From the NCBI GenBank assembly GCA_032718475.1, contig JAUCBJ010008380.1:38095-102094 (forward strand): DNA of 64,000 bases. Reading direction: 5' to 3'. The first letter of the stretch is position 1, and each line of letters opens with the position of its first letter. Position numbers and translations under genes: made by a program. This DNA comes from Nemertoderma westbladi. Its lineage: Eukaryota; Xenacoelomorpha; Nemertodermatida; Nemertodermatidae. Below, in pieces: positions 23,849 to 33,907 of the stretch. The notes under the pieces were generated by a model. The model saw only the letters and a list, made by a program, of their open reading frames with translations, was not told the origin of the DNA and did no database searches.

Positions 23849-23860
23849 CCCCCCCCCCCC

Positions 23861-25829
23861 ATGCTATCTTCCCGGTGAGAAGATAGCATCAACCTTAAGT
23901 GCGCTTCAATTCCGCTGGAATCCAATCTAGTATTGGACATGTGGTGGAATTTTTTTCTCGGGGTCAGCTTTCCAGGCTGGCTCCCCTGGGTCTGTTTTCA
24001 CTACCCATCCTTGGTACATCTGCGCGCTAAGCTGTACCAAGGCATCTGGCGTCTCTGTTTTAGACGATCGCCCTCACTCCTCACACAATTTTATGTGCTC
24101 ATCCTGCTAGTCCGTTCCTCTCTCATCCCCCTCCACGCTCACTCCCCACGCTTGAATCTCGCACTCTTTACTTTTCTCCTTAACTCTAGCACCTACTCCC
24201 CCATGCTCCCCTGATACTCAACCCCTTGACTCTCACTTTCTAGGCTCTCATTGGGTTCCCACGGTCTCATACACGTATACGTTGTATATAATAAGTGAGT
24301 CCCTCGTCTTATCCCCCTGTTCCAGTCAATTAGTCCCCAGTCCCAGTAGCTAATTGGAAAAGGTTACATCTGACTATTTCATCACCTTTGATGGTTATAC
24401 CACACTACGATTTATTTTATAAATCTTATTTATATTATTTACAATTAGGGTGGGAGTATTTCCATTTTGTCTATAATTCTGGCGCTGCCTCCTAGACACC
24501 TTGCTGTTTTCCCGTTGGTGAATGACGTCAGCGAATAACATCTAGAGCGTCGGTCTAGAACTTCTATCCCCTCCTTTCAGTGCATATGCTCACTTTCTCC
24601 TTTGTCCTCGTTATGGCTTGGACAGCTCCCTGGCATCCCGTCAGTTCTTAATCATGGATGTACTTGCCGCCATGGCTTGAGTGCAGGCGTTATCATCTCT
24701 CGATAACGTTTCTCTAGTGGTCCCATCAAGTGTCCGTCCTACCCATACCCCTGGTAGCACCCTTGGGACGACCAATTCTGTCTGAATCAGTGTTAAAATC
24801 TGGGATGGCTCACCCCTTCATATCCTCGCTAACCCATGTAATATGTCCGATACCCCTTTATCATGACTCTCCACTTAGGTTCTATTGTTTATCTGATGCT
24901 TGTTGCTATATAACTAATTCATCACTACTTGCCTACAGAAAAGACTAGCTATAACCCTCCCGTTGCATTGTTATACTAGCTTCCTACCAGACCACTTTCT
25001 GGCTCTGTAGCAATACTCTATCTCTCCACACTGGGCTATGCGCTATAGTAGTCTAGGTTGTGCGGCCTACACAGTCTATCCTACTACGCCTACATATCCC
25101 CCTCAACTCCTCATGTGGCGCCCTCATTGCCCACTATTGTACGTATTACGTGTTTGTTATTGGTCCCATTGACCCGGCTTGTGCTGCTATTTATTACATA
25201 TGTTGGCACATTGTGCCCATCAAACATACACAATGTATACCCCTCCTAATCCTCACTATGGTACTGTGTACCCTTCTACTACAGTATACATACCCCCCCC
25301 CCCCCCCCCTCAACTCCTCACGTGGCGCCCTCAGTGCCCACAATAGTACGAATTACGTTTTTATGGTACTATGTACCCTTCTACTACAGTATGCGTACAT
25401 ACCCCCCCCCCCCCCCCCCTTCAACTCCTGACCTGGCACCCTCAGTGCCCACAATAGTACTGGTGGTGCGTATGTAAATTAGGTACGTTGGTACATTAGT
25501 ACCCATCCGACGTACGTAATTGTAACTACCTACACCTACATATTATGTACATTGGTACGTCCGTACCCATCAGACGTGCATAATTGTCTACCTAAAGTGT
25601 ACCTTGGTACTACTATTTACTACTTATTTTATTTTTATTATTTGTTTATTTTGTTTAATGTGTGGGAAGGGCGTTTTGCCCTCATTCCCACCCCTATCAG
25701 TCCAATATATTGGATGACTCAACTAACTTAGGGCATACCCTTCCAATAGGCAACACTTCCCTACCGCCCTCCTGTAGGTCTTCCTATCTTTGGCCCCTAT
25801 CCTTTCCTCCGATCCTCACCTCCACGGAT
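23861..25829. other. 3' untranslated region of the decayed BEL element with poly-C repeats
   Basis: No gene is evident. ATGCTATCTTC and GAAGATAGCAT form a hairpin at about 23861-23889. Around 25080-25470 a roughly 110-bp segment occurs in three diverged copies, each with CAACTCCT followed by TGGC.CCCTCA.TGCCCAC; the last two copies carry C runs of 17 (25293-25309) and 18 (25402-25419). On the element's sense strand these are G runs. Confidence 0.6.
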
Positions 25830-26256
25830 CTAATCCTTCCGTCCTCGCCGGGGTAGCATTCAACTACCCTAGCCAGCCTCCAGTGATTGTTGATAATTGT
25901 GTCGTCTGTGATAATTATCAAGTCACCCTTCCTGAGCTCCCTCTGGTTATTCCTCCATTTGCTCCTCTTGTGCAGTGTTGGAAGGTACTCTTGGATCCAC
26001 CTTGTCCAATACTCTTCACTTATCGCCTTGCCACCTTCCAGCTTTGACGCGAATGTATATCGTCTGGATCGATGTTTCGCATGTCAATCGTCGCTGGTCT
26101 CTCCATCAGCAGGTGTGCTGGTGTTAGGACGTCCAGCGATTCTGGATCGTCGTTCTCGGGGTACAGCATGCGGCTGTTGATAATCCCCTCGCATTTCGCC
26201 AGCACTGTCCTTAGCACGTCCTCAGTGACCATATGGTTATTCATCAGTTTGGTCAT
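25830..26256 (-). pseudogene. BEL/Pao integrase tail and DUF5641-like end, broken
   Basis: On the - strand, 26256 to 26020 reads MVTEDVLRTVLAKCEGIINS then LTPAHLLMERPATI and SRQSWKVARR, the part of a Pao integrase after the catalytic Glu. The next domain continues in a different frame: EYWTRWIQEYLPTLHKRSKW, RKGDLIIITDD and WRLARVVECYPGEDG, recognisable as the DUF5641-type C terminus of Pao polyproteins. At least one frameshift separates the two parts. The integrase core and everything before it back to the pre-RT linker is absent. Confidence 0.75.
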
Positions 26257-26281
26257 GAGTTGTTTGGAGCATCTTCACCCT

Positions 26282-26704
26282 CTAAAATGTCAAGTCCACG
26301 TACTTCCTGATGGTCTTGTGGATGTACTCGTTCTTTTCGGGGCTCCGTCTAAGCATTTGCTTTAATTTTCGAAGCCTCGTCATGACAATCCTCTTGTTGT
26401 CTGGTTGGGGCACCTTCGGCTGCTTCCATACCATCCCTATTGTATATCGACCCCCCTCGCACTTCATCGAGTTCCTAACGCTCTCCTGCGCCTGCTTGTC
26501 CTCCACTGAGGTTCCGATCCCGGTCTCCTTTAACCCCTCGAAGTCCTGCCGTAGCAGCCTCTTGAGTTGCTCCTCTGCTCCTTCGTCCTCCATTTCCCTC
26601 ATTGTTCCTGCGAACATGCACCCTGAGGATTCGGACATGCTAAACGGGATTCTCGTTTTTATTTGGCCACTGAGCGTCCATCCGAATGGCGTGAGAATGG
26701 CCAC
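26282..26704 (-). pseudogene. BEL/Pao pre-RT linker fragment
   Basis: This - strand open segment starts with AILTPFGWTLSGQI, contains LLRQDFEGLKETGIG and RYTIGMVWKQPKVPQPDNKR, and ends with KYVDLTF and a stop at 26282. The order and wording match the Pao-type region between protease and reverse transcriptase; compare LLPTGHFEVGMLWRRQPPK in the intact element at 38734. The reverse transcriptase that should follow is deleted. Confidence 0.75.
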
Positions 26705-26839
26705 CGGGTCTCACTCCCTATCCTCGCCGAACACGGTCCGTAGTCTCTCATGGGCCGTCAGACAGTCCATGCCGACTATGAGAGACACTTTTGGGACGTC
26801 CAGTTCGGGCACGGAAAAGTCGATGTCATCCAGGCACCG

Positions 26840-27391
26840 TTATTGCTTGATCTCGATCTTCGTAGGTTGCCTGGCGTTAATGTTGATCGAGTATATTATT
26901 TGGATGCGTTCGATGGTAGCCCCATAGTCGCACCCTGGTGTTATCGCTGCAATTTCGCATCGTCCCATCCTCATCTTCATGACCTCATCTTTGCTGGAAA
27001 TTGTGGTTACCGCCATCTTACTTGGACTTGTTTGTAACCCTATATTTTCGGCCACCCAACTTTCCACTAGCGTGAACGCTGCTCCACTATCGACCAGCAT
27101 TAGCGTCGTAACCGATAGCTCGTTCTCCCCTATTATCCTCACTGGTACTTCTCCGAGCAGTACTGTTCCCTTCCTCTTCGCTCCCATGGTGCTTGTCGCC
27201 ATCGTCTGGCCTCCAGTCCCATCAGTCTCAGCATATTTGATCGGTGGTTCCTGGCATTCATCCTTTCTGTGTCCTCCTACCGCGCATCGATGACATAGTC
27301 CATTCTTACCAGTGTAGGCTATCCGATCTTGTTTAAGTAACGCCTGCCAGTGCTTGCAGTCTATGGTCTTATGGGTCCCGTTTCTATGCAA
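26840..27391 (-). pseudogene. BEL/Pao zinc knuckle and aspartic protease fragment
   Basis: On the - strand the segment has a zinc knuckle (CHRCAVGGHRKDEC, spacing C-x2-C-x4-H-x4-C) followed by a retropepsin-like LMLVDSGAAFTLVESW, in which DSGA is the active-site triad plus Ala. It ends at a stop near 26840, before the pre-RT linker, so a frameshift or stop separates them. It corresponds to the gag/protease join of Pao elements. Confidence 0.8.
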
Positions 27392-27399
27392 TTGACATC

Positions 27400-29297
27400 A
27401 TCTAGCAGTTTGGTGTTTTGGTTGCTTGGACTCGGCCTACTGGGGGTATTGGGTTTGTATCTACTGGTGTTGTTGCTTTGTTTCTGTCCCTGCCATGATG
27501 TGGCCCTACTCCCTTGTAGTCCCCTGTGTGGCCGCATACGGTAGCGACTGCCTCACCTTTGGTAGTGCGTTAGCCGCACTATGTTGGGTTTAGGTCGGCT
27601 GTATTCCTGTTTCAGTACCTTGCCTAGACTGTCCTCACTATAGACTGGATTTCAGGTTATAAACATTTCGTAGTTAAGGAAGTTCGACATCTCCTCCTAC
27701 TCTGGCTCCGCACCCTTCTTCTCTCATGTGGAGAAAGCGATCTTTCTCCATTTATTCCTTAACCAGATCGGCAGTGCCTGCGCTATCATTGTGATGTTGT
27801 TCGATGCATTGAGTTCGTAAGGTGCATCTAGAGTCTTTAAGACTATTAGCGCTTTTTCTACTTTGTTAGCGAAAGTCTTAATGCTAACGGGGTTATCTGT
27901 GGGTCCACCTGATGTTATTCCCCTTAAGGTTTGTCGGATAATCTTTGCAGGATGGCCAAATTCCCTGTCCAGAGCTCTCCATGCGGTCGTGAATCCTGGG
28001 GCTTCTGCTGCCCCCCCCCCCCCCCCCCCCTTTCCTCCGTCGTCGGGAGCCCCGGTTCACTTGAATCACGGCGCGCATTTCCCGTCGAGATCTTTGGAGC
28101 ATTTACTGCCCCCCCCCCCCCCCCCCCACCCGTCATTCCCCACTTCGCCCCCATGTCCATGTTCTCCTCCAGTCGACACGTTAGTTCTATTCTCCCTGGG
28201 TTCATTCGCCTGCGTTTTTCCCTGCGCAACCGCACGGCCTTGTAGGCCCTCGCTAGGCGAATTACCTGTTTCCCCAATGTTTGTATTAATTATACCGCCA
28301 CTAGCCTCACCCTGTTGACTTGTTATATTATTACTTGCATTATTTTGATTAATTTCACCGGAATTATTTATAACATTGTTATTTACTGTACCCGGGTTAT
28401 TATTTAAATTATTTTCGTTATCTGGCGCACCAATATTTACATTATTATTAATCAAAATATTATTTCCTGCAAGAAATGTTTCGTTAGTATTAGGGTTATC
28501 TACTGCGGTACTATTAATATTAACGTTCTCACTGAATGTATTGTCATTACCCCCCCCCCCCCCCCCCGTCCCGTCCGTCCGGTCACACCAGTTCTGGGTC
28601 TGTCATCCGGTACCTGTAAGTGGGGTATTAACAAAGGTTTCCATCACCCCTGGTTCCTCATAAATACTTCCCGAACCAGCCTCGTTCTCTGATCAACCCA
28701 TTTTTGCCAGTTCTAATCAGCGTTTTTGCTTCGTCTGATACTGCATTAACCCCCTCAACCGGGTATGCATAACATCCCTCATACGTTTACCTGCCCTCTC
28801 TCTCTCTCTATCCTCTCTAATACTCTGATCACTGATCAGCTAACTCTGCCTCCCTCGCAATCCTCTCAGCCTCTCTCACATTTCTCTCAGCCTCTCTCAC
28901 ATCCCGCTCTCTATAATTTCTCGCCACTTTATCGGCCCTCTCTTTACCCTCTCTCGCTAGTTCCCTTTCCCTTTCTAGCAACACAGTCCCCTCATCCAGC
29001 TGTCTCTATAGTTCCTTTTGGTCTAGCGCGACTATGTCTAGCTGACACGCCAGATCTATTGTTGCACTCACCTAGCCTCCGGTACAACTTGGACTGGTCT
29101 ACCTTTCCTCCAGTTTTAGCGTCCTTTAACAACTTCCTGGTGGCGTTGTACCCTCGTCATAGGCGATCGCTTGTCCCGACGTCTTCCTCCTGGACTTGAC
29201 CTGCCCTCCTCGTCCGGCGCCGTACGGTCGGCCCCACCGTTGCCATTCCAGTGGGCCGCTCGCCGCCCTCTAGACCTTGGGGCTGTTGTTCACTCAT
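27400..29297 (-). pseudogene. BEL/Pao gag remnant with G-run interruptions
   Basis: A start-like ATG at 29297 (MSEQQPQGLEGGERP), 59 bp inside the LTR, soon meets a stop. Beyond it lie, in shifting frames, an E/R-rich coiled coil (ERERELAREGKERADK, about 28.9 kb), an Asn-rich stretch (28455-28240) and a DUF1759-like core (FGHPAKIIRQTLRGI, FANKVEKALIVLKTL, about 27990-27760). Three poly-C runs on the + strand (18, 19 and 20 nt at 28550, 28109 and 28011) break it into poly-Gly or frameshifted segments. Confidence 0.7.
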
Positions 29298-29355
29298 GTT
29301 GGCGTGTCATAGTTTGCTTTCTTTAATCTTCGATGTTGACTCGTCGGTTTTTAAC

Positions 29356-29970
29356 TGTGACGGGATCCAGGAGTTGGCAGTCTGAACCCCGACCAGTGTG
29401 TTGTTTTGGGCTATACGCGTCGCCGCATCCATAGGCTGCTGAAAAGCTGATGTCTGAATATTAAGGCCAAAGGCCGTTTGAATTACTGAGTTTTTAGTGG
29501 CAGTTGTTCGTAATGTCAGAATGTAATAATAGCACAATCAGAATATAATAAGCACGGTAATGACGATGGTTAAAAACCGTTCCAGTCACACAACTCTACA
29601 GATACCAACTGAATCAGAATCAATAAATAAAACGGTTATATTACCGACGCATATTGGTTACTCCTACTGTTCTAAGCGGGCTGGCCAATGGATGCGTTCC
29701 AATCACCTGTTTTTCCCCTCCCGTCATTGGCTAACCTAATTAATCTCCATCTTGCCACTCCCTGTTTCCACTGTCCCCACATGCTAGCCCCTTTGTCCCC
29801 TTGAGATGGTTTATGAACTCTCAACTCTGCTTCGTGGCTGGCAATGTGTATCGCCTAAGTTGGTTATTAGGTGACATTATATTAGTAGTGTCACCTTCCC
29901 AACTATAATTGGTAAAAAGCCACTTTGCCCATTTTCCGCTGGGTAGTGCAGGGAATTGAATCCGCTTACA
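29356..29970 (-). repeat. 5' LTR of the decayed BEL element
   Basis: This 615-bp repeat starts TGTGACGGG and ends GCTTACA on the + strand. It lacks the 1.1-kb insertion seen in its partner and is followed by the ATTAT duplication. For the - strand element it is the promoter-bearing end. Confidence 0.85.
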
Positions 29971-29995
29971 ATTATTATTGAGATCATACCATGTC

Positions 29996-30042
29996 CATGA
30001 CCTACTATCTATATACTGCTACAGTATCTATAGTAGGTCATG
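29996..30042. repeat. Palindromic hairpin, 13-bp stem
   Basis: CATGACCTACTAT (29996-30008) and ATAGTAGGTCATG (30030-30042) are exact reverse complements across a 21-bp loop. The hairpin lies in intron 2 just outside the BEL insertion and 160 bp before exon 3. Confidence 0.75.
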
Positions 30043-30205
30043 ATCATACATATTCATATTCCATTAGATATTAAAAATGTTTCATTGCATTTTGGAAAAA
30101 AAAGTAAGTCCAAATTTCGGCAAGTTGTGTCTACCTAATATAATAGATCCTAAACGTTTGTTTTTATAGTGCAAAAAAAGTTGGAATTCTGGATTTTCTT
30201 TGCAG

Positions 30206-30426
30206 ATATTTGTTCAATGTAATTCAACTAGTTATAGGAAGCAGTATTGACATAGGAACCGTGTTGGAAGAGCTTGTCTGTGACAATAATTACCAGAATA
30301 TACAATCGTTTTTGGTAGCAGGTGGAGCGAAAACCTTTATGGTTGCCTACAACGAGATGTGTACTGGTGGTAAACATCGCAAAAGTAAACTGTTTATAAC
30401 TGATGGAAATGAGAAGGCGACATCAG
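30206..30426 (+). CDS. DNAH5/DNAH8: Axonemal dynein heavy chain, exon 3
   Basis: The exon runs from acceptor CTTTGCAG to donor CATCAG|GTAATG. It enters with the base completing the Arg codon from exon 2 and leaves one base for exon 4. It encodes YLFNVIQLVIGSSIDIGTVL, then NIQSFLVAGGAKTFMVAY and a Lys-rich turn ending KLFITDGNEKATSG. This matches the N-terminal tail of DNAH5/8 heavy chains, where a Y-L-F helix is followed by a glycine pair and an F-x-T-x-G strand. The tail is the part of the outer-arm dynein heavy chain that dimerises and binds intermediate chains. Intron 3 is 19.0 kb and holds two large transposons on the opposite strand. Confidence 0.85.
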
Positions 30427-30564
30427 GTAATGTTGTAAACGCGCCCTTGATAGGTATCTTATGGTACCGGTACCACAGCACTGTATTGCATACACGCAGG
30501 TATTTTCCAGTACTATTTCACTATTATTTTAGCAAATCTAAAATACTTGTGAGATATAATCGAG

Positions 30565-33206
30565 GGCTTATTTCCAAAATATCCCAAACGACAAATTTTA
30601 CTTTTCTCTGTAAATTATTTTTTAATATTCTAATTCTGTAAAGCTACCCATAGAGGTGGGTTTTTGTCAAATAACATGCAAAACCAACGTGCTTTAAGCC
30701 CAGCCCATGGTTTTTTTAACAACCACATTCAATGACGATCTACGGTGTTTGGAACATTTTGAAAAAACTATTCTCTGTCAATATGGAAAATTTGTTCACT
30801 TCAAAATATTCCAAATGCCATATTATATTGTAAAATATTTAGTATTATTATAGTAAATCTTTAATAGTATTATTAGCCATTATACACTCCAACAGTATTA
30901 GTAAGTCCAACTATAATTATAATAAGGCCTAAATCTTATTATGTTCGAATTACAACAGTACAGCACAGGGTAAACGTAAACTTATCATTAATCCTCGTTG
31001 GGTACCAACTCCTCTTCATCAGTCTCATTTAAATTATCAGCGACCGACTCATCTGGTATCAACGCCTCATATTCAGCTCGAAACTCGATGGGAATAATAT
31101 TTTTCTTACACAACTTCATGAGATCTTTAAATTTTGCGGCGCTGATGGGAATCTGATTTGGGTATGCACACGATGGAAGATCAAGGCGATGAGGATGGCG
31201 TCCACGATTTCTACCAGAAAGAACAATTTCGAACGTTGAGGCAGAAGAATTAAGTGTGTTTGCATAGTGTATGTCAACTGTAGAATCAACCTTATGGAAA
31301 AAGACAACGCGCATCTCAGAAAACTTGACCACCTCACCTTGCTCGTTTTTGACACCAGTTGGAAGGAGCTTCTTCTGTATGATTTTCCAATCCAGGAAGT
31401 CGTTCGACTTCATTTCGTATGGATCGGCGAGGACTTTTGCATGCCGAATGACAGTTTTCCACTCCGAGGGAGCCCAAACATTCTTGTGATGAAGATAATT
31501 CTCTATACGGGCATGTACAGAATCTACCGGCATATTCGTGTGTCCTGGTAGCAAAAATATGAGTCGGATTCGTTTCACGTTAGCCAGTCGTAAAATAATT
31601 TGACTCAGTGCTGCAATAACAATCCTGTTTTTACTCTGCCCCCCACAGCTGTCACACATTAAATCTATCTTTGTCACATTAGGGCACCTAACACTAATGT
31701 CAAGAAGATGTTTATACAAAACAGATGCAACCTCTATTGATCCTCGTTTACCAGTGTTTTCCCCCCAAATGTAGCAATACCCATGTTTAACTCCGCTCTC
31801 AAAGATCGATTCATTATAAAAGGCCAACCGTCTGGAATACCCAATGAGCATCGAATCAGAGTGTGGGGTATTAAGGACCTTTTGCAGATCAAAAGAAATA
31901 CAACGATAATCCTCAGTTGCTCTCTCCTGTGATCGTTTAAACACCTTTGCTACACGTTCCTTTACATCTATGTGGCGCTGGTATTCGTCATTATTGAGGC
32001 CTGGATCTTGCCTTTGATACTGAACACACAACCCACATTTATCCTTCTTGGCAATGTGAAATCCCAAGTTAAACTCAGATTTAAGAATTCTTCTAAAAAC
32101 TGAGAACTTCACCGGATTTGAAACCTTTGAAACATATATTCGATGCAAATTTCTTTCATTTCTGAAAGCCCTAGGTAGATACTTTCTTTTCGAATCTTTT
32201 CTGCAGTAATGCGAATTCATGGCAGGTAGGTCAGAAATAAAATTCCGAACACCTTCCTCACGTTGAGCTGCAGTGCGATTGTGTGCCCCACCAGCCTTTG
32301 TGCGTGGAAGAGAACCATTAGCTGAAGTTCTCCGAACTATTGACTTTAGTAGGCCTTCACCAACGTTTAAGGTGCAGACTATGAACTGTCTGCAGACTTG
32401 AATCTTTTCACCGCCCCTGTGCCTGTATAGATGCCACTGAACTGAAAAGTTCTTCGGATTTCTCTTTTTATCATCACTAACATCATCGGTCGAACGGTGG
32501 CGACCAACAGTAGTTTTATCAAACAACGTTCTAATATACGCCTGTTGTTCGTCACGATTATTGAAGGCACTATAGAAATGTTCATGCTGCTCCATTCGTT
32601 CTTCTTCTGTCCAATTTTTCCGGCAATTACGAAGGCGATCCTCCTTACATGGTATTGGGAGTAGTTTTTTTTATTTTCTACCCTTCCCATTTGTCGCATA
32701 CTCTCTTCCACGTAATCTTGCCACTTTTCGTGCAATTCCCGTGGTTTCACACGGAATTTTAGATCTCTTTAGTACCCTCTTCTTCGATTGTGGACTACCA
32801 ACTTTTCCCCCAACGTCCCCAGTAAAACAACGGCTTCCGTCATCCGAACTAAACTCATAATCCTCTTCCATCGATCCATTCCCTCCATCACTTTGATTAC
32901 CATTAATAAAACCATTAAAGGCCGTAGTAAAATCGTCTCAACTTAATAATATTTATAATGCCAATGAACAATAATACCGGTATTATAACAATTTGACAAT
33001 AAGATAACAACCAACTAGCCTGCGTGGTTCATTGCATATACTACTGTACTACAGTACCTGTGCCCTTCTACAGTATGTCGAAGGAGTTGTGTATAACACT
33101 ACACCCTGAACCCTTTGTATGGTGTAGCCAATGATACTTCGGTTAAATTAGCCAATAAAAAAAGATTTTTTAAAATTTGTCGTTTGGGACATTTTGGAAA
33201 TAAGCC
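30565..33206 (-). mobile_element. DNA transposon with 36-bp terminal inverted repeats
   Basis: Positions 30565-30600 and 33171-33206 are reverse complements with a single mismatch over 36 bp. Each starts GGCTTATTTCCAAAAT from the outside. The 2.6-kb unit contains a single - strand gene with about 400 bp of flank on one side and 300 bp on the other. Target duplication is unclear: ATCG directly follows the right end, and ATCG lies two bases outside the left end. The link between this gene family and terminal inverted repeats identifies it as a cut-and-paste-type element. The superfamily is not one I can name. Confidence 0.8.
30988..32871 (-). pseudogene. DUF7869-like putative transposase with one in-frame stop
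   Basis: The frame starts with ATG at 32871 (MEEDYEFSSDDGSRC) and ends at 30988, about 627 codons, but is broken by TAA at 32671-32673 after GREYATNGKGRK. Reading resumes in the same frame with PCKEDRLRNCRKNWTEEERM, and the next ATG is at 32595. Conserved-looking points are CGLCVQYQ (mid-protein), LMCDSCGGQSKN (around residue 405) and LPGHTNMPVDSVHARIE (around residue 440), followed by a basic, Trp-containing segment and an acidic C terminus. I recall these D-x-x-C-G-G-Q-x-K-N and GH..MPVD motifs from multicopy invertebrate proteins labelled DUF7869. The terminal inverted repeats suggest a transposase. The stop could be a nonsense mutation, or the shorter 535-residue protein could be used. 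Confidence 0.65.
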
Positions 33207-33417
33207 ATCGTAATAATGATAGTAATCTTATTAGTTTAGCAATTCTACTACCACAAGAATTCAATATCTTTTATAGGCCTATATATTGTTTTAATCAAGC
33301 CAGATTATAGCACAGAACGTAAAATATGAACTGCCCAAGTATAGAAAGTAATCTAGCACAACGATTAATTAGAATTATATAGGCCATACAGCATAACTAT
33401 TTACATAGTTTTGTGTA

Positions 33418-33524
33418 AAGTAGCACTTTACAGTGTGATGATCCGAGTGGTTTTGTTACACGAACGAACGTTAGTGAGTGAGTGAAAATAAAGCCACGAG
33501 GATCAGAACACTGTAAAGTACTTT
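33418..33524. repeat. Imperfect hairpin in intron 3
   Basis: AAAGTAGCACTTTACAGTGT with ATGATCCGAGTGG (33418-33450) pairs imperfectly with CCACGAGGATCAGAACACTG and TAAAGTACTTT (33494-33524). A short run of GAACGAACG and GTGAGTGAGTG lies in the loop. MITE-like; no target duplication seen. Confidence 0.6.
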
Positions 33525-33808
33525 GCAACAAGTATGTATGTAGTTTTATTCCAAAATTGTAACATTACGAAATGATTGTACATATACATTATAAGTGATA
33601 GAAACTGCACAAATTATATTAGTTGCTGTATAAATAAATGTAAAAATGGCATCAATTATGTTATTAATAAGTTAGCTTATATTTATGGTGGCGTTTGGAG
33701 CTATTTTATAATAATATAGCTAGGCCCTACTGGTTATTAATTGCTATACCACGCCTACCGGTAGGTAATGCAGTAGTCCTATCTGGCTGTCAGGCAAATT
33801 TCCACCTA

Positions 33809-33897
33809 TTGTTTACATGGTAACCCCTGACGACGTTAAGTAATGTCCCCTTAGTGGACATTACTTAACGCCGTCAATGGTTACCACGTAAACAATA
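33809..33897. repeat. Long hairpin beside the BEL insertion site
   Basis: The left arm 33809-33848 and right arm 33856-33897 are near-perfect reverse complements; for example GACGTTAAGTAATGTCC pairs with GGACATTACTTAACGCC, around a 7-bp loop. The young BEL element is inserted about 10 bp beyond the right arm. Confidence 0.75.
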
Positions 33898-33907
33898 ACA
33901 CCAAATA

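Larger units (their letters stand above)
20003..29970 (-). mobile_element. Decayed, internally deleted BEL/Pao-type LTR element
   Basis: Two related terminal repeats begin TGTGACGGGATCC and end CCGCTTACA (20003-21757 and 29356-29970) and are flanked by the 5-bp duplication ATTAT (19998-20002 and 29971-29975). The coding strand is -, antisense to the dynein gene. On that strand the order is gag-like, zinc knuckle, protease, pre-RT linker, integrase tail and DUF5641-like end. The reverse transcriptase, RNase H and integrase core are missing between about 26282 and 26256. A poly-G tract adjoins the 3' LTR in the place of a polypurine tract. No convincing primer-binding site was found beside 29356. 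The element is dead and has been invaded by a LINE (21786-23848) and by a solo-LTR-like segment. Confidence 0.85.

Noticed and set aside
26310-28318. + strand frames in the decayed BEL element
   Set aside because: They are antisense shadows of the gag, protease and integrase remnants, including poly-Pro from the C runs.
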